A stretch of 64,000 nucleotides of DNA from Pseudomonadota bacterium (GCA_018241225.1 JAFEEG010000004.1:62001-126000), one strand, 5' to 3'; positions 1 through 9,204 are shown, counted from the first letter of the stretch. The notes: generated by a model not told the origin, from the letters alone. Numbers and translations: made by a program.

Positions 1-101
1 AGCGCGGCCAGCACGGCGCGCAGCCGCTCGGGCGACTCGGGGTGATGGGGTCCCGGGCGGTGTTCCAGGCAGTCTTCGTGGGTGTAGATCAGTGTGGTCA
101 T
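1..101 (-). CDS. Histone deacetylase-like (AcuC/HDAC family) hydrolase, 5' end only
   Basis: The minus strand from the ATG at 101 reads MTTLIYTHEDCLEHRPGPHH and continues with a PESPERLRAVLAAL stretch. This is the conserved N-terminus of bacterial histone-deacetylase-like amidohydrolases (acetoin utilisation deacetylase, acetylpolyamine amidohydrolase), where HxxGxxHPExPxR lies just before the zinc-dependent catalytic domain. Only about 33 codons are in the window and the catalytic residues lie outside it. The gene is divergent from the small gene at 215, and a 30-bp imperfect palindrome lies between them. The substrate cannot be told from this fragment. Confidence 0.75.
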   Translation of the reverse strand, partial: MTTLIYTHEDCLEHRPGPHHPESPERLRAVLAA

Positions 102-136
102 GCCGGCGGCCTGGTCGATGGGTGATTCGAAAATTC

Positions 137-166
137 AGGGTATTCCCTAATATTCGGGAAAACCCT
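137..166. promoter_or_regulatory. 30-bp imperfect palindrome between divergent genes
   Basis: The sequence is symmetric about position 151.5, with 13 of 15 base pairs matching. The core is TTCCCTAATATTCGGGAA and the flanks AGGGT/ACCCT also pair. It lies 36 bp from the HDAC-like start and about 50 bp from the small-protein start, which fits an operator shared by divergent promoters. The cognate regulator is unknown; the LysR product encoded at 552-1436 is one candidate. Confidence 0.5.
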
Positions 167-214
167 ATAAAATTGGGTCAATTCGTAGATTCCACATCCG
201 AGGAGTTCCGTTCC

Positions 215-451
215 ATGTCCACGCTGACCCCGTCCTCCGTATCCACCGTTTCTGGCGGCCTGTCCGGCGCGCTGAAGGCCTTCATTGGTGAAGCCTCGGC
301 GCTCATGGAAGCGCTGTTGAGCCCCGGCAAGATCCTGGGTGAAGTCGAACAGATGCGTGCACTGCTGGTCGCTGCCAACGCGGCGCAAGCCACGGATCCC
401 GCGCGCGCCGCCGCGTTGCGCACGCGCGCTTCGCGCATTGGCCTGAACTGA
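215..451 (+). CDS. Small conserved protein, paralogue of the one at 1550-1789
   Basis: This is a 78-residue protein that I cannot assign to a family. The ATG at 215 follows AGGAG at 201-205. A Ser/Thr-rich N-terminus is followed by a helical stretch (residues about 18-52) with ALLSPGKILGEVEQM, then AANA, a DPARA segment and the C-terminus RASRIGLN. The product of 1550-1789 has the same layout (ALLQPGKVLADVDQM, AANA, DPVRA, RASAIGLN), so the two are clearly paralogues. No signal peptide, cysteine or membrane segment is visible. A small cytoplasmic helical protein is likely; its function is unknown. Confidence 0.8.
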   Translation: MSTLTPSSVSTVSGGLSGALKAFIGEASALMEALLSPGKILGEVEQMRALLVAANAAQATDPARAAALRTRASRIGLN

Positions 452-518
452 AGCTGTTCTCTGGATCACACGAGTCCGCTTTCCTGGCGGATTCTGTGTT
501 CCGGTGCGCCGCGCCGCG

Positions 519-534
519 CTTGACCCGCGTCAAG
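519..534. repeat. Perfect inverted repeat CTTGAC-N4-GTCAAG
   Basis: The 16-bp element contains TTGAC-N4-GTCAA, one base per arm away from the FNR/Anr box TTGAT-N4-ATCAA. It lies between convergent genes (small protein ending at 451, LysR ending at 552), where an activator site would have no obvious target. A weak hairpin terminator without a clear T-run is the alternative. Confidence 0.3.
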
Positions 535-551
535 TTTCGGAAAGCGACACC

Positions 552-1436
552 CTAGGCTTTTTCCTGATATGCGGTCGCCAGGTTGCCTGGCGGCAGCCTG
601 CCGGCCATCTCGCGCAGGCCTTCAAGGGCTTCGTGCAGGGCAGGCGGCTCGGCGCCGGCTGCGTACACGGCATAGGCGGGGTAGAGAAACTCCGGCGTAT
701 CCGGCACCCGGTGCAGCCGTCCGGCCTCCAGATGGGGCCGCGCCACTTCCAGCCGGAAGTAGCCGGTGCCGCCGGCCGCCAGCACGTATTCCAGGCCCAG
801 CGGCCCCAGGCCCGCCTGCACGGGCGCATTGGACAGCTCCGGGAAGGCCAGCCCATGCTGGGCTTCAAACTCCGGCCCCCAATCCACATTCACATAGTCG
901 GCCGCCTGCGGCATGCGGGCTTGGGCGTCGGTGCTGACCATGACCAGCCGCTCCTCGATCAGCAGTTCGACCCGCAGGCCCGGGCGTTGCTGAGGCGCGT
1001 AGGCAATGGCCACGTCCAGCACGCCGCCGGCAACCTGGTCGAGCAATTCGCGTGCGGGGCTCACCGTGCAGCGCAATGCCAGGTCGGGCGCCCGCTCGCG
1101 CATGTGCACCAGCCAGCGGGGCAGCAGCGGATGCCACAGGCTGATCTCGCAGCCCAGGGCCAGCACGGCCCGCCGGCCCGCAGGCACTGCGACCTGCTGG
1201 CGGGCACGCTCCCAGACTTGCACCAGCGTGCGCGCATGCGGCATGAACTGTTCGCCCGCGGAAGTCAGCACCGCTCCGGCCTTGTTGCGCACGAACAGTG
1301 GGCGCCCAAGTTGGTCTTCGAGAGCGCGAACTCGTGCACTGATGGCCGTCTGAGTGACGTGCAGGCGATCTGCCGCACGCTGAAAGCTGCGGGTCTCGGC
1401 GATGGCGAGAAAGGTCCGCGCGAGGCCGATGTCCAT
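552..1436 (-). CDS. LysR family transcriptional regulator
   Basis: This is a 294-residue LysR-type regulator. The N-terminal winged helix-turn-helix starts MDIGLARTFLAIAETRSFQR and includes AADRLHVTQTAISARVRALE. The remainder, from about residue 90, is the periplasmic-binding-protein-like effector domain. I chose the ATG at 1436 rather than the one at 1484 because LysR proteins begin directly with the HTH. It is divergent from the small gene at 1550, and an inverted repeat at 1466-1486 sits in the gap. By the usual LysR logic it may control that gene and itself. The effector is unknown. Confidence 0.9.
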   Translation of the reverse strand: MDIGLARTFLAIAETRSFQRAADRLHVTQTAISARVRALEDQLGRPLFVRNKAGAVLTSAGEQFMPHARTLVQVWERARQQVAVPAGRRAVLALGCEISLWHPLLPRWLVHMRERAPDLALRCTVSPARELLDQVAGGVLDVAIAYAPQQRPGLRVELLIEERLVMVSTDAQARMPQAADYVNVDWGPEFEAQHGLAFPELSNAPVQAGLGPLGLEYVLAAGGTGYFRLEVARPHLEAGRLHRVPDTPEFLYPAYAVYAAGAEPPALHEALEGLREMAGRLPPGNLATAYQEKA

Positions 1437-1465
1437 GGTGCTTGCCTCCAGAATGACTGCAAAAC

Positions 1466-1486
1466 TATTGCTGTCATCTGGCAATA
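1466..1486. promoter_or_regulatory. Candidate LysR operator (TATTGC-N9-GCAATA)
   Basis: Perfect 6-bp arms TATTGC and GCAATA are separated by 9 bp. The element is 30 bp upstream of the LysR start and about 64 bp upstream of the divergent small gene at 1550. That position and size fit a LysR regulatory binding site, although the spacing is not the textbook T-N11-A. AT-rich sequence at 1491-1506 could carry the promoter of the small gene. Confidence 0.45.
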
Positions 1487-1549
1487 AAACTCGTTGTACT
1501 TATATCGGTGCAGACCCTAGGATCGACTCACCTCAACAAGGAGCCGTTC

Positions 1550-1789
1550 ATGTCTACCGCCGCAAGAACCCTTTCCACAGCTGCTGCGCCCAATCGCCTC
1601 CAGACTGCGGTGAGCACCTTGGCCAACGAAGCCCTCGCCCTCGTTGGCGCACTGCTGCAACCCGGCAAGGTGCTGGCGGATGTCGACCAGATGGGCAAGC
1701 TGCTGGCGGCTGCCAACGCGCTCGATGAGCGCGACCCTGTGCGCGCGCGGTTGCTGCGCCGTCGAGCCTCGGCCATTGGCCTGAACTGA
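1550..1789 (+). CDS. Small conserved protein, paralogue of the one at 215-451
   Basis: A 79-residue protein. The ATG at 1550 follows AAGGAG at 1538-1543. It shares the plan of the 215-451 product: a variable Ser/Ala-rich start, a helical middle (ALVGALLQPGKVLADVDQM), LLAAANAL, a DPVRA motif and the ending RRASAIGLN. The two copies sit on either side of the LysR gene, which suggests local duplication with the regulator in between. No cysteines, signal peptide or membrane segment are visible. Function unknown. Confidence 0.8.
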   Translation: MSTAARTLSTAAAPNRLQTAVSTLANEALALVGALLQPGKVLADVDQMGKLLAAANALDERDPVRARLLRRRASAIGLN

Positions 1790-1901
1790 AGGCCGCTTCT
1801 GTTGCCTGAACACTGCGCGTAGGGAAGCTGCTAGGTTGCCGCTTTTCGAACGTGCATGGTAAGAAGCGGTCAGGGAGCCTAGCCATGACTGCGGAGAGGC
1901 C

Positions 1902-2177
1902 ATGCACAAGAAAAATGGAGACAAGCGCGCCACGATGCGCGCGACAGAAGATCGCGGCGATTCCTCGGCGGCGCGTGTTGCGTTCTACGGACGTGCGCTG
2001 AAGGTCGTCATCGCGCTCATTGCGCTGGCCGCAGTGGCCGCCTCGGTGCCGGCGCTGTCGCGCGCGGACTTCCCGCTGGCGAGCCTTCTCATCTACACCA
2101 TCGGCATGGGCTTCATCGCCATGCCGCTGTGCCTGTATCACGAGCTCTTGCTCAAGCGCCGCATGCACGGCGCCTGA
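1902..2177 (+). CDS. Small two-helix membrane protein, unknown function
   Basis: A 91-residue protein. After about 26 charged residues come two hydrophobic stretches (roughly residues 32-50 and 57-78), ending in HELLLKRRMHGA. A helical hairpin in the inner membrane is likely, with the positively charged ends in the cytoplasm. GCGGAGAGG lies just upstream of the ATG. The next gene (2191-3849) runs convergently and ends 14 bp away. No known family recognised. Confidence 0.6.
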   Translation: MHKKNGDKRATMRATEDRGDSSAARVAFYGRALKVVIALIALAAVAASVPALSRADFPLASLLIYTIGMGFIAMPLCLYHELLLKRRMHGA

Positions 2178-2190
2178 AACTTTTCGTCCC

Positions 2191-3849
2191 TTACGAACCC
2201 AGTTCGCCCAGTCGCGACGCGCGCAGGCGGCTGGGCGCCAGCGCACCGGCCGAATCCAGGATCGGGTAGGCGATCGAGCAGATGTGCGAGTTGATCCGCT
2301 TGAGCTCGCTGATCAGGTCGATGTGCAGCGAGCTGGTCTCGATGCTCGATGTGGTCTGCTCCGACAGGCGCACCAGGTGCGTGCTTGCGTAGTGATGCTC
2401 CAGTTCGCGAAAGCGCACCTTCTCTTCGAGCAGGCGCTGCGCATCGTGCAGGTTGCCGTTGAGGAACACGCTCATGCCCAGGCGCAGGTTGGCCAGCAGG
2501 CGCTCGTGCAGCTCGACGATCTCGTTCATGCCCGCTTCGGAGAAATTGCGATGCGGGCGGATCTTCTTGTCCTCGATGTCGATGATCACCCGCTCGATGA
2601 TGTCGCCGATCTGCTCCATGTTGATGGTGAAGCTGATGATGTCGGTCCAGCGCCGGTTCTCCGATTCGCCCAGGGCCTCGCGCGAGATCTTGGTCATGTA
2701 GTACTTGATGTCGGAGTAGAGCTGGTCGACGTCGTCGTCCATCTTGCGCAGCTCGGCGGCCAGGCGCAGGTCGTTGCGCTTGATCACGTCCAGCATACCG
2801 ATCAGCATGGTCTCCACCAGGTCGGCCTGGTGCATGGCTTCGCGCGCGGCATTCGAGATGGCCAGGCTCGGCGTGGACAAGGCCGATGGGTCCAGGTGCT
2901 GCGGGCGGCGGCTTGAAGGCGGCTGGGGCGGCTCGGGCAGCAGCCGCTGCATGGCCTTGGCGACCCAATCGGTCAGGCCGATGAACAGCAGGCTCATTGC
3001 CACGTTGAGCCCCAGGTGGAACATCACGACCAACTGCGGTGCCGCCAGATGCGGACGCAGGTACTGCAACCACAGGTCTACGAAGGGGGCGGCCAGGGCC
3101 ACGCCCAGTATCTTGAACACCAGGTTGCCCATGGTCACCTGGCGCACCGCTGCGGCGGACTTGGCGGTGGTGAGCACCGCCAGCAGGCCGCTGCCGAGGT
3201 TCGCACCCAGCACCAGCCCCAGCGCCACGTCCAGCGGCACCACGTTCGAGCTGGCCATGGCCGCCACCAGCAGCACCACGGCCAGGCTGGAGTAGGCCAG
3301 CACCGACAACGCCGCGCCCAGCGTGATTTCCAGCAGTACGTCGCTTGTCAGCGACGCGAGCAGTGCGCGCACGGGCGGTGCTTCGAACAGCGGGCCCGTG
3401 GCCTCGACCACCATCTGCAACGCCAGCAGCATCAGCCCCAGCCCGATCAATATCCGGCCGAAGCGCCCGGCCGGCGTGGACTGGCGCGAGATGTACAGCA
3501 CCACGCCCACGAAGATGAACAGTGGCGACAGCCAGGACAGGTCGACCGAGAACAGCACTGACATCAACGCGGTGCCGATGTCTGCGCCGCGCATCACGGC
3601 CAATGCCGCCGGCAAGGCCACCAGGCCCTGGCCGACGAAGGAAGAAGTCATGAGCGAGGTGGCGGTGCTCGACTGCACCAGCGCGGTGACCCCGATGCCC
3701 GACAGAGCCGCCGAGAAGCGATTGCGCATGCTGCGCGCGAGGAATTCGCGCAGTCCGGCTCCGAACACCCCCACGACGCCGGTTCTGACGAGATGGGTCC
3801 CCCATACCAGCAGCGCGATCGCTGCGAGCAAGTTCAACAGATGTTTCAT
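2191..3849 (-). CDS. Na+/phosphate cotransporter family protein with C-terminal PhoU-like domain
   Basis: A 552-residue inner-membrane protein of the NptA/YjbB (Na/Pi cotransporter II) family. Residues about 1-310 hold two hydrophobic repeats, each with the family's QSS-type signature (ALVQSSTATSLMTSSF; AYSSLAVVLL). The second part, from about residue 335, is soluble and helical and matches the PhoU-type helical bundle seen in this family. It likely moves inorganic phosphate with Na+; bacterial relatives often export Pi. The start MKHLL at 3849 is preferred over an ATG four codons upstream. The gene follows lspA on the same strand after a 49-bp gap. Confidence 0.88.
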   Translation of the reverse strand: MKHLLNLLAAIALLVWGTHLVRTGVVGVFGAGLREFLARSMRNRFSAALSGIGVTALVQSSTATSLMTSSFVGQGLVALPAALAVMRGADIGTALMSVLFSVDLSWLSPLFIFVGVVLYISRQSTPAGRFGRILIGLGLMLLALQMVVEATGPLFEAPPVRALLASLTSDVLLEITLGAALSVLAYSSLAVVLLVAAMASSNVVPLDVALGLVLGANLGSGLLAVLTTAKSAAAVRQVTMGNLVFKILGVALAAPFVDLWLQYLRPHLAAPQLVVMFHLGLNVAMSLLFIGLTDWVAKAMQRLLPEPPQPPSSRRPQHLDPSALSTPSLAISNAAREAMHQADLVETMLIGMLDVIKRNDLRLAAELRKMDDDVDQLYSDIKYYMTKISREALGESENRRWTDIISFTINMEQIGDIIERVIIDIEDKKIRPHRNFSEAGMNEIVELHERLLANLRLGMSVFLNGNLHDAQRLLEEKVRFRELEHHYASTHLVRLSEQTTSSIETSSLHIDLISELKRINSHICSIAYPILDSAGALAPSRLRASRLGELGS

Positions 3850-3898
3850 GGATCGGGGCAACTATACGCGCCGCTATCAGCGGCGCGCGTTGCGCCGA

Positions 3899-4411
3899 CT
3901 ACTGGCGCGGCTTGCGCATGCGGCGCAGCTCGTCGAGCACGAGCAGGATTGCGCCCAGCGTGATGGCGCTGTCGGCCAGGTTGAAGGCCGGGAAATGGCT
4001 GCCCGCCCAGTGAAAGTCGAGGAAGTCGACCACGTAGCCGTGCATCACCCGGTCGATCACGTTGCCGATGGCACCGCCCAGGATGAGCGTCATCGCCATG
4101 GAGAAGAGCGTCTGGCCCGCATGCGAGCGCAGCATCCAGGTGATGAACACCGCAGCCGCCACCCCGATGCCGGTGAACGCCCAGCGCTGCCATCCGTCCG
4201 CGTCGGCCAGAAAGGAAAAGGCAGCGCCGGTGTTGTGCGCCCGCACGATGTTGAAGAAGCTGGTGACGACCGTCTGATCGGCGTAGCGGTAGTTGGCCAG
4301 GATCACCGCCTTGGTGAACTGGTCGGCCACCACGATGAGCAGCGCGACCAGCAGCCAGGGCCAGATGGCGGCCCGGGTGCCGGTGGCAACGGATGGCGTA
4401 CCCGACATCAT
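3899..4411 (-). CDS. lspA: Lipoprotein signal peptidase II
   Basis: A 170-residue aspartic peptidase of the inner membrane that removes signal peptides from prolipoproteins after diacylglyceryl modification. Four hydrophobic segments are visible. The two catalytic aspartates are D120 in GNVIDR and D147 in FNLADS, and the [15 protein letters not shown] block is also conserved. The ATG at 4411 overlaps the ileS stop codon as ATGA, and a second ATG follows immediately at 4408, so the start is uncertain by one codon. The ileS-lspA order is the classic arrangement. Confidence 0.97.
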   Translation of the reverse strand: MMSGTPSVATGTRAAIWPWLLVALLIVVADQFTKAVILANYRYADQTVVTSFFNIVRAHNTGAAFSFLADADGWQRWAFTGIGVAAAVFITWMLRSHAGQTLFSMAMTLILGGAIGNVIDRVMHGYVVDFLDFHWAGSHFPAFNLADSAITLGAILLVLDELRRMRKPRQ

Positions 4412-7275
4412 GCGACTTGGCGTTGTTCGCCAGCACCCCAGAGGTTGCTGGTGCAGCGGCCGCACAGCGTGGGGTGATCCACGTCATGACCCACATCGGT
4501 ACGCCAGTGCCAGCAGCGCTCGCACTTCAAGGCGGTGCTGGGCAGCACCTGCACGGCCAGTTCGGGGCCGGCCAGCAGCTCCACGGCCGAGGTAATCAGC
4601 ACGAACTTCAGGTCGTCGCCCAGGCTCAAGAGCAGGGCGTGGTCCTGCTCGTTGGCCGCGAGTCGCACATTGGCCTGCAGCGAGGAGCCGACCTTGCCTT
4701 CGGTGCGCACGTTCTCGATTTCCTTGTTGACCGCGTCGCGCACTTCGCGAATGCGCGACCACTTGGCCAGCAGCGCCTCGTCCGGCTCGCCCAGCTCGAG
4801 ATAGGTCTGCGTGAAGATCGACTGGCCCTTGTCGGCGTCGGATGCCACGATGGCCCATGCCTCTTCGGCGGTGAAGCTCAGGAAAGGCGCCATCCAGCGC
4901 AGCATGGCCTGGGTGATGTGCCACAGGGCCGTCTGCGCGCTGCGGCGTGCCTTGGAGTCGGCGGCCGTGGTGTAGAGGCGGTCTTTCAGCACGTCGAGGT
5001 AGAAGGCGCCCAGGTCTTCGCTGCAGTACACCTGCAGCTTGGCCACCACGGGATGGAACTCGTAGACCTTGTAGTGCGCCAGGATCTCGGCCTGGAACTG
5101 CGCCGCGCGGCTGAGCGCGAAGCGGTCGATTTCGAGCATCTCGTCGAAAGGCACGAGGTCCTTCTCGATGTCGAAGTCGCTGGTGTTGGCCATGAGGAAG
5201 CGCAGCGTGTTGCGGATGCGGCGGTATGCATCCACCACGCGGGCCAGGATCTTGTCGTCGCCGGCGATGTCGCCGGAATAGTCGCTCGCAGCCACCCACA
5301 GGCGGATGATTTCGGCGCCCAGCTTCTTGCTGACCTCTTGCGGGTCGATGCCGTTGCCCAGCGACTTGCTCATCTTGCGGCCCTGGCTGTCCACCGTGAA
5401 GCCGTGGGTGAGCAGACCCTTGTAGGGCGCGCGGCCGTACAGGGCACAGGCCAGCAGCAGCGACGAATGGAACCAGCCGCGGTGCTGGTCGTGGCCTTCG
5501 AGGTACAGGTCGGCCTCGGGGCCGCTTTCATGGAACTGCGGCGCGTGCGTGCCGCGCAGCACGTGCTGGAAAGTGGAGCCCGAATCGAACCACACCTCCA
5601 GGATGTCGGAGCTCTTGGTGTAGAGCGGCGCGTCCTGTGCGCCGAGGATCTCCTCGGCCGTCACGCGGCTCCAGGCCTCGATGCCGCCCTTCTCGACGAT
5701 GTCGGCGGCCTGGTCGAGGATCTCCATGGTGCGCGGATGCAGCTCGCCCGAATCCTTGTGCAGGAAGAAGGGGATGGGCACGCCCCAGCTGCGCTGGCGC
5801 GAGATGCACCAGTCGGGCCGGTTGGCGATCATGTCGTGCAGGCGGGCCTTGCCGTTCTCGGGGTAGAAGCTGGTCTGCTCGATGGCTTCCAGCGCCATCT
5901 GGCGCAGGGTCTTCTCGGCCTTGTCCTTGGTGAACACGCCAACGCCTTCGTCCATGCGCACGAACCACTGGGCCGCCGCGCGGTAGATGACCGGCGTCTT
6001 GTGGCGCCAGCAGTGCGGATAGCTGTGCGTGATGGTCTCGGTGGTGAGCAGTCGGTTGGCATCGCGCAGCGCGCCGATGATGACCGGCACGGCCTTCCAG
6101 ATATTCTGGCCGCCGAACAGGGGGAAGTCGGGCGCGTAGCTGCCGTTGCCCTGCACCGGGTTCAGGATGTCGTCGTACTTCACGCCATGCGCGATGCAGG
6201 AGTTGAAGTCGTCCACGCCGTAGGCCGGCGACGAGTGCACGATACCGGTGCCGTCGGTCGCGGTGGCGTAGTCGGCCAAGTACACCGGCGAGAGGCGGCG
6301 GTAGCCGGCATCCACGTCGTACAGCGGGTGTTCGAACTCCAGGCCACCGAGCTTCTCGCCCTTGACCGTGGCCAGCACCTTGCCGTCCAGCGCATAGCGG
6401 TTCATGCACATCTCGACCAGCGAGGCGGCCAGCACCAGCAGGCCGCGCTCGGTGTCGACCAGCGAATACTCCAGCTCGGGGTTGAGGTTGAGCGCCTGGT
6501 TGGCCGGGATGGTCCACGCGGTGGTGGTCCAGATGACGATGAAGGCGTCCTTGTCCAGCTTGGGCAGGCCGAAGGCGGCCGCCAGCCTGGCCGGCTCGTG
6601 TGACTTGAAGGCCACGTCCAGCGTCTGGCTCTTCTTGTCCTGGTACTCGATCTCGAACTCGGCAAGCGACGAGCCGCAGTCGAAGCACCAGTACACAGGC
6701 TTGAGGCCGCGATAGACGAAGCCGCGCTCGATCACGCGCTTGAAGGCGCGGATTTCGCCAGCTTCGTTGGCGTAGTCCATGGTCTTGTACGGATGCGTCC
6801 ACTCGCCAAGCACGCCCAGGCGCTGGAAGTCGACCATCTGCTGCGCGATCTGCTCGGTGGCGTAGGCGCGGCTCTTGGCCTGCATCTCGTCGCGGCTGAG
6901 GTTGCGCCCATGCTTTTTCTCGATGGCGTTCTCGATCGGCAGGCCGTGGCAGTCCCACCCGGGCACGTACAGCGCGTCGTAGCCCTCGAGCTGGCGCGCC
7001 TTGGTGATCATGTCCTTGAGGATCTTGTTCACCGCGTGGCCCATGTGGATCTGGCCGTTGGCATACGGCGGGCCGTCATGCAGGATGAACTTGGGCGCGC
7101 CGTGGCGGGCGTCGCGCAGGCGCTGGTAGCGGCCTTCGTGGTTCCATTCCTTGACCCAGCCCGGCTCGCGCTTGGGCAGGTCGCCACGCATGGGGAAGGG
7201 CGTGTCGGGCAGGTTCAGCGTGGCGCGGTAGTCGGTGGCGGCAGCGCTGCTCTCTTCGGTGGGGGTGTCAGCCAT
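4408..7275 (-). CDS. ileS: Isoleucyl-tRNA synthetase
   Basis: A 955-residue class I aminoacyl-tRNA synthetase that charges tRNA-Ile. The HIGH-type motif is HMGH at 77-80 and the KMSKS loop is at 634-638. The editing (CP1) domain lies between them, and the C-terminal end has the anticodon-binding region and a zinc finger (CERCW near 918 and CGRC near 940) typical of bacterial IleRS. Length is normal. It is translationally coupled to lspA by a 4-base overlap. The gap of about 200 bp to ribF contains a small hairpin. Confidence 0.98.
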   Translation of the reverse strand: MADTPTEESSAAATDYRATLNLPDTPFPMRGDLPKREPGWVKEWNHEGRYQRLRDARHGAPKFILHDGPPYANGQIHMGHAVNKILKDMITKARQLEGYDALYVPGWDCHGLPIENAIEKKHGRNLSRDEMQAKSRAYATEQIAQQMVDFQRLGVLGEWTHPYKTMDYANEAGEIRAFKRVIERGFVYRGLKPVYWCFDCGSSLAEFEIEYQDKKSQTLDVAFKSHEPARLAAAFGLPKLDKDAFIVIWTTTAWTIPANQALNLNPELEYSLVDTERGLLVLAASLVEMCMNRYALDGKVLATVKGEKLGGLEFEHPLYDVDAGYRRLSPVYLADYATATDGTGIVHSSPAYGVDDFNSCIAHGVKYDDILNPVQGNGSYAPDFPLFGGQNIWKAVPVIIGALRDANRLLTTETITHSYPHCWRHKTPVIYRAAAQWFVRMDEGVGVFTKDKAEKTLRQMALEAIEQTSFYPENGKARLHDMIANRPDWCISRQRSWGVPIPFFLHKDSGELHPRTMEILDQAADIVEKGGIEAWSRVTAEEILGAQDAPLYTKSSDILEVWFDSGSTFQHVLRGTHAPQFHESGPEADLYLEGHDQHRGWFHSSLLLACALYGRAPYKGLLTHGFTVDSQGRKMSKSLGNGIDPQEVSKKLGAEIIRLWVAASDYSGDIAGDDKILARVVDAYRRIRNTLRFLMANTSDFDIEKDLVPFDEMLEIDRFALSRAAQFQAEILAHYKVYEFHPVVAKLQVYCSEDLGAFYLDVLKDRLYTTAADSKARRSAQTALWHITQAMLRWMAPFLSFTAEEAWAIVASDADKGQSIFTQTYLELGEPDEALLAKWSRIREVRDAVNKEIENVRTEGKVGSSLQANVRLAANEQDHALLLSLGDDLKFVLITSAVELLAGPELAVQVLPSTALKCERCWHWRTDVGHDVDHPTLCGRCTSNLWGAGEQRQVA

Positions 7276-7310
7276 GGTGTGTCCGTAGGAATTCCGAGGT
7301 GTCCGAGGAA

Positions 7311-7327
7311 ATGCCGCCTTGCGGCAT
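7311..7327. repeat. Short perfect hairpin between ribF and ileS
   Basis: ATGCCGC and GCGGCAT are separated by only 3 bases, inside the 199-bp gap between ribF and ileS (both minus strand). No T-run follows on either strand, so it is not a standard terminator. It could be a processing or attenuation element in the ileS leader, or have no function. Confidence 0.3.
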
Positions 7328-7474
7328 CTCGATCATTGGTTCTTCATGAAGGACGCGGCCGATGCCGGCGGGCGTCCTCGTCTTCTGGTCGGGGACCGGC
7401 GGAAAGATTCTTGGCAGCAGCGGTGGGCGTTGGAAATCCAGGCCCTGCGGAAGCGAAGTGAAGCCTTCCGCCGC

Positions 7475-8500
7475 TCAAATTCGGTCGCGCGTGGTCTGCC
7501 GGTGGGTGGACCCGAAGAACGCACGCGCGTCGTCCCGGTCCTTGGCGATACCCGCCGTCAGGGCCTCGAGGCTGTTGTAGCGCAGCTCGTCGTGCAGTTT
7601 GTGCAGGAGTTCCACGCGCACGATTTTACCGTAGGCCCCCTCGGAACCCAGGTGGGACGGCCATTCGAGGCAGTGCGTTTCCAGCAGCACCCGCCCGCCG
7701 TTGACGTCGTTGGCGTCCAGGGAAGGGCGCACGCCCAGGTTGGCCACGCCCGGCAGGGGCGTTTCGTGCAGCCCGTGGACGAGCACCGCGAAGATGCCGC
7801 TGGCGGCAGGCTTCCAGTGCTTGAAGCGCAGGTTGAGCGTGCGAAAGCCGTCGTCGCGTCCGGGCTCGGTGGCGCCCAGCCCGCGACCGAGCTTGCGCCC
7901 GTGCACCACATGGCCGGAAATGGCGTAGGGCCGCCCCAGCAAGGCATGCGCATGCGCCATGTCGCCGGCGGCCAGCGCCTCGCGCACGGCCGAGCTGGAC
8001 ACGCGCTGGCCGTGCACCTCGTAGCTCATCATGCGGGCCACGTCGAAGCCGCGTGCCGCCCCGGCCGCGTCGAGCATGGCGTAGTCGCCGGCACGCTTGG
8101 CGCCGAAGCGGAAGTCGTCACCCACCAGCACGTAGCGCGCGCCCAGGCCTTCGATCAGCACCTGCTCGATGAATTCCTCGGGCGAGCGGCTGGCCAGGCG
8201 CTGGTCGAAAGGCAGCACCACGGTCTGGTCGACCCCGCAGGAGGCCAGCTCGCTGAGCTTGTCTCGCAGGGTGCCGATGCGAGCGGGTGCCAGCTCGGGC
8301 TTGCGCGCCACCTGCGCGAAGTAGTCGCGCGGATGCGGCTCGAAGGTCATCACGCAGCTTGGCACGCCGCGGTGGCGCGCTTCCGTGGTCAGCAGGGCCA
8401 GCATGGCCTGGTGGCCCCGGTGCACCCCGTCGAAATTGCCGATGGTCAGGGCACAGGCCTGGGCCACACCGGGATGACGGAAACCACGGAAGATCTGCAT
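7475..8500 (-). CDS. ribF: Bifunctional riboflavin kinase / FAD synthetase
   Basis: A 341-residue cytoplasmic enzyme that makes FMN from riboflavin and FAD from FMN. The N-terminal nucleotidyltransferase domain has GNFDGVHRGH (near residue 21), and further blocks are FEPHPRDYF and VGDDFRFGAKRAGD. The C-terminal kinase domain includes GRPYAISGHVVHGRKLGR and GVANLGVRPS. It lies upstream of ileS-lspA on the same strand, the usual ribF-ileS-lspA order of proteobacteria. The extra C-terminal tail (about 20 residues, Arg-rich) is not conserved as far as I can tell. Confidence 0.96.
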   Translation of the reverse strand: MQIFRGFRHPGVAQACALTIGNFDGVHRGHQAMLALLTTEARHRGVPSCVMTFEPHPRDYFAQVARKPELAPARIGTLRDKLSELASCGVDQTVVLPFDQRLASRSPEEFIEQVLIEGLGARYVLVGDDFRFGAKRAGDYAMLDAAGAARGFDVARMMSYEVHGQRVSSSAVREALAAGDMAHAHALLGRPYAISGHVVHGRKLGRGLGATEPGRDDGFRTLNLRFKHWKPAASGIFAVLVHGLHETPLPGVANLGVRPSLDANDVNGGRVLLETHCLEWPSHLGSEGAYGKIVRVELLHKLHDELRYNSLEALTAGIAKDRDDARAFFGSTHRQTTRDRI

Positions 8501-8637
8501 GAGTCGAGTATCTTTTTGATAGCACGCTGCGCCCGGCCTATGGCCCCCAGCAGGCTATTTGTCATGAAAGCGGTATATATTGTGACGCGTTGATCGGAAT
8601 CAATTGCCCGTTCCTATTCTGCAAAGAGGAGGCGTAG

Positions 8638-9198
8638 GTGGTGAAGGTCTTGAAGCTGTCGGCCCAAGGGCTGCCGCAATCGTGGATATCGCTGGAGCAG
8701 GCGGTTACCCACTACGCGGCGGATGAAGTGCGCTGGGAAGTCGGCGCCCAGGTGGCGCTGTTTCGCGGCGGCACCAATGCCATCACGGGCCAGCAGTCGC
8801 AAATTGCGGTCAACAGCATCATCGGCACCAAGGGCGTGCCCAAGATCAATCCGTTCACGCAGCGCCCGGGGCTGACCAACAGCAAGCTCTTTGCGCGCGA
8901 CCGCAACATCTGCGCCTATTGCGGCGGCCACTTCCACGACGAAGACCTGACGCGCGAGCACATCCGCCCCTTTGCCCAGAACGGGCAGGACACCTGGATG
9001 AACGTGGTCACGGCCTGCCGCGCCTGCAACCACCGCAAGAGCAGCCGCACGCCGGAACAGGCGGGCATGTCGCTGCTGTACACGCCGTACGTCCCCAGCC
9101 TCTGGGAAGACTTCATCCTGCGCAACCGGCGCATCCTGGCCGACCAGATGGAGTTCCTGATGGCGCATCTGCCGCGCGATTCGCGGCTGCACGCGTAG
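8638..9198 (+). CDS. HNH endonuclease
   Basis: A 186-residue protein with a C-terminal HNH nuclease fold. C92/C95 and C127/C130 form the structural zinc site, H108 (in TREHIRP) is the catalytic histidine, and N122 and H132 complete the motif. The first 80 residues are not recognisable as a known domain. GTG at 8638 or 8641 is the start, behind AGAGGAGG at 8625-8632. It is divergent from ribF and ends 6 bp from the convergent gene at 9205. No methylase or phage gene is near, so this is a stand-alone nuclease. Its target is unknown. Confidence 0.88.
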   Translation: MVKVLKLSAQGLPQSWISLEQAVTHYAADEVRWEVGAQVALFRGGTNAITGQQSQIAVNSIIGTKGVPKINPFTQRPGLTNSKLFARDRNICAYCGGHFHDEDLTREHIRPFAQNGQDTWMNVVTACRACNHRKSSRTPEQAGMSLLYTPYVPSLWEDFILRNRRILADQMEFLMAHLPRDSRLHA

Positions 9199-9204
9199 CT
9201 GCCG

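Noticed and set aside
4393..6603. Open frame of 736 codons on the plus strand opposite ileS and lspA
   Set aside because: It is the antisense frame of ileS, full of His, Gln, Val and Arg as expected for high-GC shadow reading, with no recognisable domain.
7276..7474. FMN riboswitch near ribF
   Set aside because: The gap lies downstream of ribF, and the upstream 137-bp region at 8501-8637 shows none of the conserved FMN aptamer blocks.
8638..9198. HNH gene as part of a restriction-modification or phage module
   Set aside because: No methylase, specificity subunit, terminase or integrase lies nearby; neighbours are core metabolic genes.
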